Assembly: GCF_910592395.1 (NCBI RefSeq)
Contig: NC_088310.1
Coordinates: forward strand, 28,908,991-28,972,990
Direction: 5' to 3'
DNA: 64,000 nucleotides
From: Lineus longissimus
Lineage: Eukaryota; Nemertea; Pilidiophora; Heteronemertea; Lineidae
A program made the position numbers and the translations under genes. This document shows positions 1 through 10,403 of the stretch, piece after piece. Each line of letters starts with the position of its first letter. The first letter of the stretch is position 1. Below the pieces are notes generated by a model. It was not told the DNA's origin. It did no database searches and saw only the letters and a list, made by a program, of their open reading frames with translations.

Positions 1-1699
1 GACAATTCCCGGGCAACATTCGTTTGATTCAGTAGCAGATAACGCATATACAGCTTGATAGTTTAACAGCAACCAAGTGTCAAGACATTTTGTGAAGACA
101 CAATGTGAAGATCCTTTCGCAACAGCCACGAAATGGGATATATCTTCACCGAACAGTGAAAGTATCTCTTGGCCTAAGTGGCACTAAGTGACTTGCTTGC
201 AAAATCGAAAGTATTTAAAGTATGTCTCCTTTCATGCTGATAATCAGTGCACATGGCTTTCTTGCTGATTGGACGCTAGGTATTGAAGTCAGGACATTAA
301 GCATGACATGTGGTGTCTTTGAGGCACGGTTCTTTCAAATGGTTTAATAGGATTCCATTGTCAATGTTATTAGATACTGAATGACGAGGTGCGGTACTAG
401 TATTCATTGACAGACTGAAGAATGTGTCAATGAGTGCACCTCACCCCATAGGAGGACATCCTCCATGTGAGAGATCCTAACCAAGGAGAGCTCGATCGCT
501 GGTTGTACCGAAGTTGTGCCGTTGTCTTTATGAGAGCTCATTGTCTTCATGATATGTTTTGCAGTACAGCTGCATAATATGTTTTGCAGTACAGCTGCAT
601 AATACTCTTTCGCACCCATTCCAATTATTGTGGACAATGGATGATATTTTTACCACGAGAGAGTCCAACGCACTTCTCAATCCACCTCAGTCGCAGCTCA
701 CTAATGGACGTCCCTTTTCCAACATATCTCTCATTCCCTCGGCAAAGAATGATATTGATTATATCCAGTTTGTTGAGGCAAAGAATGAGATGATTTACCC
801 CAATAATTCCTCATGTCATACCTGAGAAGGGGCTGATAAAGGAGTGCAGTACATGATAATAATTGGGGCGATCATTGTTACTTATTGAAAAGTAACGCAG
901 CGTTCAGATGTAACGGTTTGTACACCATAGGTTTGTATGAGTTAAAGGACTAACATACCCGATCTACCGCAAAATGATTTTTGTTGTACGTTTTAGGCTG
1001 TACTTGTCCATGGTACATGATGCGATTTGCCTGGCCTAAGGGTCAATATTTCTAAATGTTTTTAGATTATACCAATATTTTGTGAAGCCTGACAAAGAAC
1101 ACACACTCAGATAATCATTTTAATGGGCTGTAATCCCTGCATGTCATAACGGTGTAAAATCTTGTGTGAATATGGTACTTGGGGGTTCAGGAAAGGCCTA
1201 GGATGAACAGTGAAGACATGAGTCCAAGACCAAGGCTCGAGCCCAGGTGCTCTGGGAGACAATAGTCACAATCACCTGATGGAAGGCTCCAACCAGACCT
1301 GAGAGACAATAGTCACAATCCCACGACGATATAGTAAAATACACTCTGCTTTTAACTTTACTGACGACTGTTCATAACTGTTTTTGCTTGAGTTGCCTAA
1401 ACATTGTAACCCACGTTTGGCTTATCTTGTGGGGATAATTCCAAAATCGAGCTGTTAATTGAGGGGGTCCCTAGTTATTTTCGGAGCGACTTTCAAACCA
1501 AACTTAACGACCATTAGGACATATTGCCACCTGCATGTAAATCAGATTAAAACCACTGTATTTATGTCAACAACTGCACACGTGCTAGTCAACTAAATCC
1601 CTTGTTACAACCAATTTGAGAGATATTGATAACGGCTTGCGCTTCTAAACGAGCATTATACATATAATCAGAACAGACGTCATGATAGCCCGAGGGGGA
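1..1699. other. Intergenic or intronic DNA, no gene seen
   Basis: I see no exon with a convincing domain and splice sites on either strand. If the glutathione peroxidase exon at 1839-2096 is functional, this stretch is part of its first intron, because the gene runs leftwards and no further GPx exon (the parts carrying the catalytic Trp and Asn) is recognisable here. The only local structure is a perfect 25 bp tandem duplication at 552-601, beginning atatgttttgcagtacagct. Confidence 0.6.
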
Positions 1700-1877
1700 T
1701 TGTCTCACGCCGGACAATGAAACACGCTACACCAACCTACTTGGTGTCCAAACCGGTTACAGGGGAAGGCAAGGACAGCTATCCGCTGTGAAGGGACTGT
1801 CGCACACAGGGACAATGAAACACGCTACACCAACCTACCTGGTGTCCAAACTGGTTACAGGGGAAGGCAAGGACAGC
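1700..1877 (-). repeat. Duplicated GPx exon end plus splice donor
   Basis: Two copies of about 80 bp lie in direct orientation, offset by 93 bp (about 1700-1781 and 1793-1877). The right copy is the real 3' end of the GPx exon, reading AVLAFPCNQFGHQ on the minus strand followed by a gtaggt donor. The left copy still reads AVLAFPCNRFGHQ, with a few substitutions, and its exon-intron junction has changed from CAG|gtaggt to CAA|gtaggt. The left copy is therefore a displaced pseudo-donor inside the first intron. Confidence 0.75.
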
Positions 1878-2096
1878 CAACCGGTTTCCAAACTTAATCA
1901 CCAAGTCGTTCATCTGACTAAGTTCTCCCGTCGTCCTCTCACAATGTGTTGCTATGTTCACAACCAAGATCACTTTCCCCCGAAAACGTGACAGATCCCC
2001 ATCCGCCGTCTGCCCGAGAAGCCGCGCAGAGAAATTGAAGAGAGTGTCTATTTTTACCGGGCTCTGTACCGGTAACGTTGGTAGCCGATTGTTCAT
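1839..2096 (-). CDS. Glutathione peroxidase, first coding exon (partial gene)
   Basis: This exon encodes 86 residues of the thioredoxin-fold N-terminus of a glutathione peroxidase, an enzyme that reduces hydroperoxides with thiols. The core reads FSARLLGQ, KVILVVNIATHCERTT, then LAVLAFPCNQFGHQ. It starts at the ATG at 2096 and ends in phase 0 after FGHQ at a gtaggt donor, which I recall as the site of the GPX1-type intron in vertebrates. The peroxidatic position, selenocysteine in GPX1-4, is Cys52 (codon TGT), so this is a Cys-type GPx or its Sec was replaced. The second catalytic residue, Gln82 in the FPCNQFG motif, is present. Trp and Asn of the tetrad would lie in later exons, which I cannot find to the left; the gene probably continues off the window, but an orphan exon or pseudogene is possible. 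The exon end is duplicated just downstream. Confidence 0.75.
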
Positions 2097-2582
2097 CGTC
2101 CTTTACTTATAACTCCTGTTGACAGAAACACTTTATCTCGTTCCTTTCGCGACAGTAATCCACACAGCCATAGAAGCGTTCAGTTGTTATGCCAGACCCC
2201 ACTTCACCACCACTGAGCTGCCTACCACAGAGCGCCTCAGCTCGGTCTTTAGATTTAACTGTACAAAGGACGACGACCACGTTAGCGAATAGGCAAAGCC
2301 AATGGCTGGTATGTTGCGAGTAGGCCTATATATAAACAAGCTTAGATACTTTCAACAAAGCCATTCTAATATTTAAAGATTTACACGTTGACTTTAGAGC
2401 TCCACAGGAAAGGGGCGGCTAAATTCACACCCTTCGCGTCCGTCTGGTAATTAACATACCAATGCAAAAGAGTCAGAAATGAAAATAATTTCAATGAGAA
2501 TTTGTAAAAGTGTTTTTTTCTATTCGTGAACACGTGTTCGGAGTTTCAAACTGAATTTTCATTCGAAATCCCGTTCTTGGGA
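2097..2582. other. Upstream region of the GPx exon
   Basis: This is non-coding sequence between the GPx start codon and the first minisatellite. It should contain the GPx promoter and 5' UTR, but I see no decisive TATA box in minus orientation. A TAGGCCTA palindrome lies at 2321-2328. No gene was recognised. Confidence 0.4.
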
Positions 2583-3035
2583 AAGGGGGTCACGGTCTTG
2601 GCCTGTCCTTGTAAGAGGGGGTCACGGTCTTGGCCTGTCCTTGTAAGAGGGGGTCACAGTCTTGGCCTGTCCTTGTAAGAGGGGGCCACAGTCTTGGCCT
2701 GTCCTTGTAAGAGGGGGTCACGATCTTGGCCTGTCCTTGTAAGAGGGGGTCACAGTCTTGGCCTGTCCTTGTAAGAGGGGGTCACAGTCTTGGCCTGTCC
2801 TTGTAAGAGGGGGTCACGGTCTTGGCCTGTCCTTGTAAGAGGGGGATCACGGTCTTGGCCTGTCCTTGTAAGAGGGGGTCACAGTCTTGGCCTCTCCTTG
2901 TAAGAGGGGGTCACAGTCTTGGCCTGTCCTTGTAAGAGGGGGTCACAGTCTTGGCCAGTCCTTGTAAGAGGGGGTCACAATTTCGACCAGTCCATGTGAG
3001 AGGGGTCACAGTCTTGGCCTGTCCTTGTGAAAGGA
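2583..3035. repeat. 32 bp G-rich minisatellite, about 14 copies
   Basis: A tandem array with a 32 bp period, seen as cacgg/cacag at 2591, 2623 and 2655 and continuing. The unit contains gagggggtcac followed by cttggcctgtccttgtaa. Copies differ mainly at one A/G site and in the length of the G run; the last few units are more diverged. Short open frames on both strands here follow from the repeat and show no protein family. Confidence 0.93.
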
Positions 3036-6000
3036 AGTCACCATACAGTGCAAATGTGATGCGGACACACAATCTCGGCCAGTACTTGTCGAAAAGTCGG
3101 TTGACAGGGAGGGTTAAAAGTGACAATAAACCAAGGTTTACGATTATGTTGTGGCTGGGAGTGCGCCTACAGGAGAGTGAAGCAAGATGATGCCTGAAGT
3201 GCGATTTGTCTCCGGTGACTGGCAGGTCAGTTTGCGGCCGCAGCGGAATCGTTCAGGTCGAAAGCGCGAAACAACACTTACGGCGCACGTGTTCAACATT
3301 TCGGAGAAAAGTCGTTTACAAAATCACTATTTCCAGCAAGGCAAGTGCACTAATTCATTTTGTAAGATGTTCCAACCTTTTTGTGGTATTCTGCGTGTCG
3401 GTTGATTTGATTTATTTCAGTTTCAGTTAAGGAAATCTCTGGATTATGTGCTTGAAATACATTGGTTGAAATCCCGGTTGAAATGCGCGCTTTTCACGTG
3501 TGAATGCCGTGACAGACAAGCCAACCAAACGATTGTAACCTCATCATCCGTTCTTTCTAAAAGGGCAGTCAAATACCCTTGCGTGTTGTCGTCTGCGTTT
3601 AACCGAATATTTATGATTTGAAAAAAGCCAATGATTTTAACTGGCCATTTGTTTGTATTTGGAGCACATCCTACACACGTTGTAAACATGGATAGGCTAC
3701 AGTGATACAGGTATAGGTACAGCCGGACTTCTTCTTGCTTGTAGGCCTATACCTACTAGAATCGCTATGTTTCGTCCTATTTCAGTGCAGAGAAAGATCC
3801 TCCGTTCCAATCGAAAATGATCATCGCAACAGTTGCGTAATACTAATAGTATCTGTGCAGGTGTGGGGTGCGGCAAAGTGATCACTTATCTTTATTCAAT
3901 GATGAATTATTGGTTCCTCGGCCGAGTGCGGGGATGGGTGGCGGGTCAATGAAATGAGTTTGATCAGACACGGGGACTCACTTTGAAATCAAAACAATTT
4001 ACTTACACAGCAAGCTCTCCTATTTTGTATTTCGAACAGCTTTGCTACTTTGTTTTCATTTTAGTTTTGGTTTTTGTTATTTCCAGTTATCCGGTGTATC
4101 GGCCTACTTGAGAATGTGTTGTGCATATCATATACATGGAACAGGAGAGGCTAAAAAGGAATTGTCCGACCGTCTTATTCTACCAGTGATGGAGGGAGAA
4201 TGGCCATTGGACTTTGTTGTGATTTTGAGAGCTCGCCACCTTTTCAACATTTTGACCCGCGATGTTTTGAGATCGTTAAATCACTCACCCACTCACTTTG
4301 TGGAGCTCGATAGTGGTGACGCAAACGCATGAGAGTCGGGATGCCTTTTCAAAGGAGTGCACCTTTTTACGGAACATTGTAGGATAGATGCAACGTAAAC
4401 AAAGAATTGTGCGTCATTCAAATCATCACGTTTTGGAACTTTTTTGAATTGAAGTGAAGTTTTCAGGGAAAACGAGTCGTCCAATGAATAAGTAAGTACA
4501 TTGTTTTGGGACATTTCATCAGTTCTCTTAGAAGTGCACATTCCTGTTTATTTCAGATCGTGGAATGTCCCTTACACTCTTTCACATCAGGCTCCTATCA
4601 TGTCCCGAACAATGAAAGAAAGATTTGTTTATGTGCACGAGTTAGAATATGGGAATCACGTGTTTTCATAACTAAAAGTGGCCTCGATGTAGCAGTCTTA
4701 ATTGTCCCCCTGGAAAAGTGTCCTCCGCCATGAGGTGACAGTTCTAAGCATGGTTCTGTAGAAACCCATGACAATAATTTGATCTATCAGATGGCAAAAG
4801 ATTGTAGAATCATTTGTCCCCGGCCGGGAATTCTATCCAAGGACATTTCAAACTCTTGGACCCGGAGCCTCGGTGTGACTGGGCTATATCGTACACCCCA
4901 TCCTTTTCACCTATCGGCTCACTAAAGGGAAGGCATACACATGTATACACCTGCACTAATTTTGCATTATGTAATATGACATTTTCAATTGTATAAATGT
5001 ATTTCCTTGTCATTATGTGGGCGCTGTGGAGGGTCTTCCTCGTGATCGAGAGGTCGATGGTTCGACTCCCGACCCAAGTCACTGTTAAGTTCTCCTGCTA
5101 AAGAGGGGACTAGCATGACTGGTCGAGTTCAATGAGTACTTTTGTAGTTGCTCTTTGAAACCCCGGACTCGTGTTCCGTGGAGACTTCATGGGATGATAA
5201 TGATAATCCCTTTACATTCTATCATTACTTTAATTGTTATGATTATCATTGTTGTATTTTTGACTGTATAGATGCATGTATATTGTTCTCTTGTGATTGG
5301 GGATGGGGATGCCTTCCCTTTCGTCAACTTGCGCTTTGACGACAACGAGTTGGACCGTGCCAAGGTTTCCAAGAGGGGGCGGGGGGGGGGGGTATTTCAT
5401 CTTCACGTCCCAGCACTCCAGGGGCCGAAGAGGCCCAGCACACACACATCTGTGCAAGGCTGACTGAAATAACATATTCCCATATCTCCCATGTTTAAGG
5501 TGGGTTGGGGAATATTTCGCTCAGCCTTGCCAACATTTGTATTAATCCCTGTCATGACTGTGATTGTGTATTATGTTATTGAGTGGAAGTTCTCAAAATC
5601 ACTGATGATAAATGACCCCGAGGCCAATCATTACTTGTGACGTCTCTGCAACAACATATCATAGAACAATTTCGAGTGAAACATCAAGATTTTCAAAAGT
5701 AAATCCTGTTGAGAGAACCCAACGGGGAATGTGGTGACTGTAAGTCTCAACAACACATTTGGGAGCTTCCATCAGTACTGTTTTCTCTCCTTTCACCATC
5801 AACGGTTTGGATAGAAAATTCTGCCGCCCAAAGAATTGTAAATGTGTACAAACCGTTTATGATGAAATGGATCACATGGCGCTGGTTACATTTGCTGATG
5901 ACGAGGAAGGAAGGATGGATGTCATATGGACAATGCTATGGAATCATTGCTAATTATCTGACGAAATGAAATCATATTAGGGGTTCAACCACACAACTGA

Positions 6001-6147
6001 AACACCATGTCTCTACATCTGTATCTGTATTTCATTAGAACTTCATTGTCTAAAATCCTTAGTTCACGTCGCCCGCTGATAATCATCAATAAAGATGGCC
6101 GCAGTGCAGTAAACAAACACTGGCACCCGGAATTAGAAAATTCTAAT
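3036..6147. other. Intergenic DNA, no gene seen
   Basis: About 3.1 kb without a supportable gene. Open frames are short, unrelated to known families and lack matching splice sites. The stretch holds a tRNA-derived SINE-like sequence near 5018-5250 (listed separately), a TAGGCCTA palindrome at 3742 and a G run at 5381-5392. Confidence 0.5.
5018..5250 (+). mobile_element. tRNA-derived SINE-like sequence (degenerate)
   Basis: The sequence from about 5030 resembles the 3' half of a tRNA: an anticodon-arm-like segment (cctcgtgatcgagagg) followed by a T arm with a good RNA polymerase III B box (ggttcgactcc). It continues into an unrelated body ending in an A/T-rich tail near 5200-5250 (gatgataatgataatccc). 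The A box is eroded and I could not find a target-site duplication, so both ends are approximate. It is not a functional tRNA because the acceptor stem does not pair. Confidence 0.4.
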
Positions 6148-6930
6148 ATCTCCACCTTCTCCAAACAAGTCCCCTTCCACTTGCTAATCCGAGACTCTGA
6201 GGACCTAAAGGTCTCCACCTTCTCCAAACAAGTCCCCTTCCACTTGCTAATCCGAGACTCTGAGGACCTAAAGGTCTCCACCTTCTCCATACAAGTCCCC
6301 TTCCACTTGCTAATCCGAGACTCTGAGGACCTAAATGTCTCCACCTTCTCCATACAAGTCCCCTTCCACTTGCTCATCCGAGACTCTGAGGACCTAAAGG
6401 TCTCCACCTTCTCCATACAAGTCCCCTTCCATTTGCTCATCTGAGAACCTGAGGACCTAAAGGTCTCCACCTTCTCCATACAAGTCCCCTTCCATTTGCT
6501 CATCTGAGAACCTGAGGACCTAAAGGTCTCCACCTTCTCCATACAAGTCCCCTTCCACTTGCTAATCCGAGACTCTGAGGACCTAAATGTCTCCACCTTC
6601 TCCATACAAGTCCCCTTCCACTTGCTCATCCGAGACTCTGAGGACCTAAAGGTCTCCACCTTCTCCATACAAGTCCCCTTCCATTTGCTCATCTGAGAAC
6701 CTGAGGACCTAAAGGTCTCCACCTTCTCCATACAAGTCCCCTTCCATTTGCTCATCTGAGAACCTGAGGACCTAAAGGTCTCCACCTTCTCCATACAAGT
6801 CCCCTTCCACTTGCTAATCCGAGACTCTGAGGACCTAAATGTCTCCACCTTCTCCATACAAGTCCCCTTCCATTTGCTCATCCGAGACTCTGAGGACCTA
6901 AATGTCTCCACCTTCTCCATACAAGTCCTC
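6148..6930. repeat. 63 bp minisatellite with a four-unit higher-order repeat
   Basis: About 12 units of 63 bp, each containing ctccaccttctccatacaag and ccccttccacttgct. The period is a multiple of three, so frames stay open across the array on both strands; the minus-strand frame spans 5985-6920 and would give a 21-residue repeat containing EKVETFRSS and SKWKGTC. Unit types follow a repeating order (SESRM, SESRI, SGSQM, SGSQM) twice, then shorter runs, which is a 252 bp higher-order period. I treat it as non-coding: there is no splice or promoter context, and the low complexity comes from the repeat. Confidence 0.93.
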
Positions 6931-7435
6931 TTCTAGTTCTACTTCCATACCTGTCCCCTTCTGCTTGCTCATCTGAGAACCTGAATACTTTACAACATGG
7001 TATTTGCCTTTCATTAGATTTGGCTGTTAAGGAGTCAGATAATTAGCAGTGTATAGTGTAAGTATCAAACCAGTGTCATGTGATCAGCAGAATCTAGTTC
7101 TGGGTTGTCATTTCGTGAATCTGACATCACAGAATTAGATTCTGCTTCTATCAAAGGAGGAGTAGCGGGAGATAATCCTTGGCTGTCACTAAAATGGTTA
7201 AATATTAACTGAATAGTGAGCGATTTGGGGTTGTATCACGAATATGCAGTTATGTGTCGGCCAACACTTGCCTCACAGATATCCATAGCACCCCCCCCCC
7301 TTAAACAGGAACTCTGCGACTAGCATTAGTATCGACCAGCCATTATCTCCCGCCAGTCCCCCTTTAATTTTCAGGTAGGTCCATCTCTCCAAGAAAGGCT
7401 TCGACAGCTGAATCTGCGACTTGCCTCTATACCAC
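6931..7435. other. Short unique spacer between two minisatellites
   Basis: About 500 bp of unique AT-rich sequence with a C10 run at 7291-7300. No gene or regulatory site was recognised. Confidence 0.5.
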
Positions 7436-8480
7436 ATGAGGTACAAGTACCACAAGGAACTGGAACTGGGACTCGCCTCTATACCACATGAGGTACGAGT
7501 CCTATCAGGAACAGAACCTGCGACTCGCCTCTATACCACATGAGGTACGAGTCATACCAGCAACTGAACCTGCGACTCGCTTCTATACCACATGAGGTAT
7601 GAGTGTCACAAGGAACTGGAACTGGGACTCGCCTCTATACCACATGAGGTACGAGTCCTACCAGGAACAGAACCTGCGACTCGCCTCTATACCACATGAG
7701 GTACGAGTCCTACCAGCAACTGAACCTGCGACTCGCTTCTATACCACATGAGGTACGAGTGTCACAAGGAACTGGGACTCGCCTCTATACCACATGAGGT
7801 ACGAGTCCTACCAGGAACAGAACCTGCGACTCGCCTCTATACCACATGAGGTACGAGTCATACCAGCAACTGAACCTGCGACTCGCTTCTATACCACATG
7901 AGGTACGAGTGTCACAAGGAACTGGGACTCGCCTCTATACCACATGAGGTACGAGTCCTACCAGGAACAGAACCTGCGACTCGCCTCTATACCACATGAG
8001 GTACGAGTCCTACCAGCAACTGAACCTGCGACTCGCTTCTATACCACATGAGGTACGAGTGTCACAAGGAACTGGGACTCGCCTCTATACCACATGAGGT
8101 ACGAGTCCTACCAGGAACAGAACCTGCGACTCACTTCTATACCACATGAGGTACGAGTCATACCAGCAACTGAACCTGCGACTCACTTCTATACCACATG
8201 AGGTACGAGTCATACCAGCAACTGAACCTGCGACTCACTTCTATACCACATGAGGTACGAGTCATACCAGCAACTGAACCTGCGACTCGCTTCTATACCA
8301 CATGAGGTACGAGTCCTACCAGGAACAGAACCTGCGACTCACTTCTATACCACATGAGGTACGAATCATACCAGGAACTGAACGAGACTCGCTTCTATAC
8401 CACATGAGGTACGAGTCCCACCAGCCGCCAGGAACTGAACCTGCAACTCGCTTCTAGATGACTGTATAGGCCTACCACAC
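7436..8480. repeat. About 52 bp hairpin-forming minisatellite, three-unit higher-order period
   Basis: About 20 units, each containing the inverted pair gactcgcctc ... gaggtacgagtc around a loop tataccacat. Every unit can therefore fold into a hairpin of about 10 bp with a 2 nt bulge. Between hairpins sit three alternating spacers (ccaggaacagaacctgc, ccagcaactgaacctgc, gtcacaaggaactgg), giving a higher-order period of three units over most of the array. The right end is diverged. The fixed palindrome plus similar spacers distinguishes it from a CRISPR array. Confidence 0.93.
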
Positions 8481-10403
8481 GAGTGAGGTACGAGTCCCAC
8501 CAGGAACTGATCCTGAGACTCGCCTCTACCTCATGAGGTACGAGTTCTAGGAAGTGAACATGAACCTGTGATTCACCTCTATCACAAGGAATGAGTCCTA
8601 CTTGTCCAGAACCTCAGTGTGACTCAGTCACCTCCATCACGAGTCCAACTGGGAGTGCGCCCGTGTCTAACCCAGCTCTCTCGGGAGGCAGGATTCCTAT
8701 CATTATCAGGAATGAATTCTGTGTCATGAAAAAGTGAAAACCGATGTAAATAATACAACATTTTCCTAGAGCATTTCAGGTCTAGTATGAAGAAGTGGGG
8801 GATGGGGCCTGGGGCGACACTTATTGATAAATTTGTGAAGTTGTCTCTTGGCTTCTCTTACCACATGCTTTTGGGAGGAGCTACTGTGGCGAGCAATTCC
8901 AAGGGATACCTTCCTCATTGCCAATGTAGTTTTGGAGCAAGTCCCAGAGGGCTGGTCACTCAGTTTGTTCCAAGAGCTATTGCACACATCTTGACCCTCA
9001 ATGTATTGACAGTGTACAACTTCCAGACAATGCACACAGAGGCAATACCGCTGGAAGTTCAGTAAGATTGAAAATATCTCTGTCTTCATATATTAGCAAA
9101 GTCCAATTTCATATACCATGACTTTTTGGTGACCATCATGTCATATCACTGCAAATGTGATCTTCATCAGGCACATCACCAAAATAAGAAAATATCAACG
9201 CAATGTTTAGAAAAATGAACACCACCTGATTTATTAATGTTCCAATTATATACAAGTTTATCATAATTCACATAAAACACAGTTAGAGTAAGAAAAAAGA
9301 AGTGTATTCACCTCCACCACACACCAACAGCCACAGCGATACTCCTGTGAAGACTTCAGCAACGTGGTCGGCACAACTCGAACAGGTAATGCATGTGCAT
9401 CATGTTCTGCTATGGTATTCACAAACGGATACAAAAATCTAGAAACTTTGTTCCAGCTGCTGCCAAACTCGCTGCTGATTCAGACCCCAGGGAAGTATAG
9501 AAGGCTGGTTGCTTCATTAGTCAGCTCACAAGAGAAAACTTCTTGTTAGCAAGATTAACACAAGGTATTGTATCCGGCAGAATAGAACTGAGAATTGATA
9601 TGCAAGACAAGAAAACCTATTGAACGCAATTTCACAATTGTAGCAGACTAACTTATCCTCTGACTACTGTCCCCCCCCCCCCCGGCAAGGGTCTGGTTTG
9701 CAACAAATTGGTACTGTAGCTACTATTGCAACATCTTACAGTGAACACAAATGAGCTGAGTTCAAGGCATCCACATTATCAGGCAGTGATATTAGAGATG
9801 TATTTGATGAAATGATGTGAGATGAGACAATGATTGAACAATCATCAGGCAATACAAGTTTAGGGTTGGTATGACTTGGACTCGAGAACATACGGTACAA
9901 TCATGTAATGAAACATTCAACAGACTCATTGGTAAATCTTTCTGGTCGGGGAGAGGGTGGCAATTTTGTCCGAGTCGTCCAGAAAATCTGCATGGGTGAT
10001 ATCGACTAACTGTCTTGAGAAGGTAGCACTACAAGCAATGATACGGTTAGGTAGTGCTATCAACTGACAGATGCTCCTTGACCTGTTTTAGTGAATCTCT
10101 GCTGAAGAACACATTGGATTGAAATACTGACAGCTGAACTGCTGAATTGTATTGAGACTAGCATTGTTCTTCTCACCACAACCATAACTTAGTCTACCAT
10201 TTGGACCCTGAGCATCTTCATATGGCCCTGCTCTGATGCACAGGGAGGGCTGAAATTTCGCTATTCACTTCTGCAATTCAGCAGGATTTTCTCCAAATTG
10301 CTGCAGGTAATGGCAATTACAAGAAGAATACAAGATAAAACAACTCTTGGCTCTGCATCAAAATAGACATGACCTAGTTATGGTTAGGGTGAATCGCACT
10401 TGA
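8481..10403. other. Intergenic, probably including the PPP2R3C 3' UTR
   Basis: I find no recognisable protein. Open frames on both strands around 8766-9089 match nothing I know and are mutual shadows. The part next to 10403 should be the 3' UTR of PPP2R3C, which runs leftwards. A C13 run lies at 9671-9683. Confidence 0.5.
9230..9235 (-). terminator. Candidate poly(A) signal for PPP2R3C
   Basis: TTTATT on the plus strand is AATAAA on the minus strand, about 1.17 kb beyond the PPP2R3C stop codon. I noticed no AATAAA closer to the stop. The assignment is inference from position only. Confidence 0.25.

Noticed and set aside
5030-5090. Functional tRNA gene
   Set aside because: The B box is good but the A box and acceptor stem are broken and the sequence runs into a SINE-like body.
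5985-6920. 311-residue open frame on the minus strand made of a 21-residue repeat
   Set aside because: It lies wholly within a 63 bp minisatellite whose period is a multiple of three; the opposite strand is also open, and there is no promoter, splice or family support.
7436-8480. CRISPR-like array of palindromic repeats
   Set aside because: The spacers are near-identical and recur in order, and the host is a eukaryote. It is a minisatellite.
8766-9089. Overlapping open frames of 92-107 residues on both strands
   Set aside because: Neither matches a known family, they shadow each other, and the stretch is 3' of PPP2R3C.
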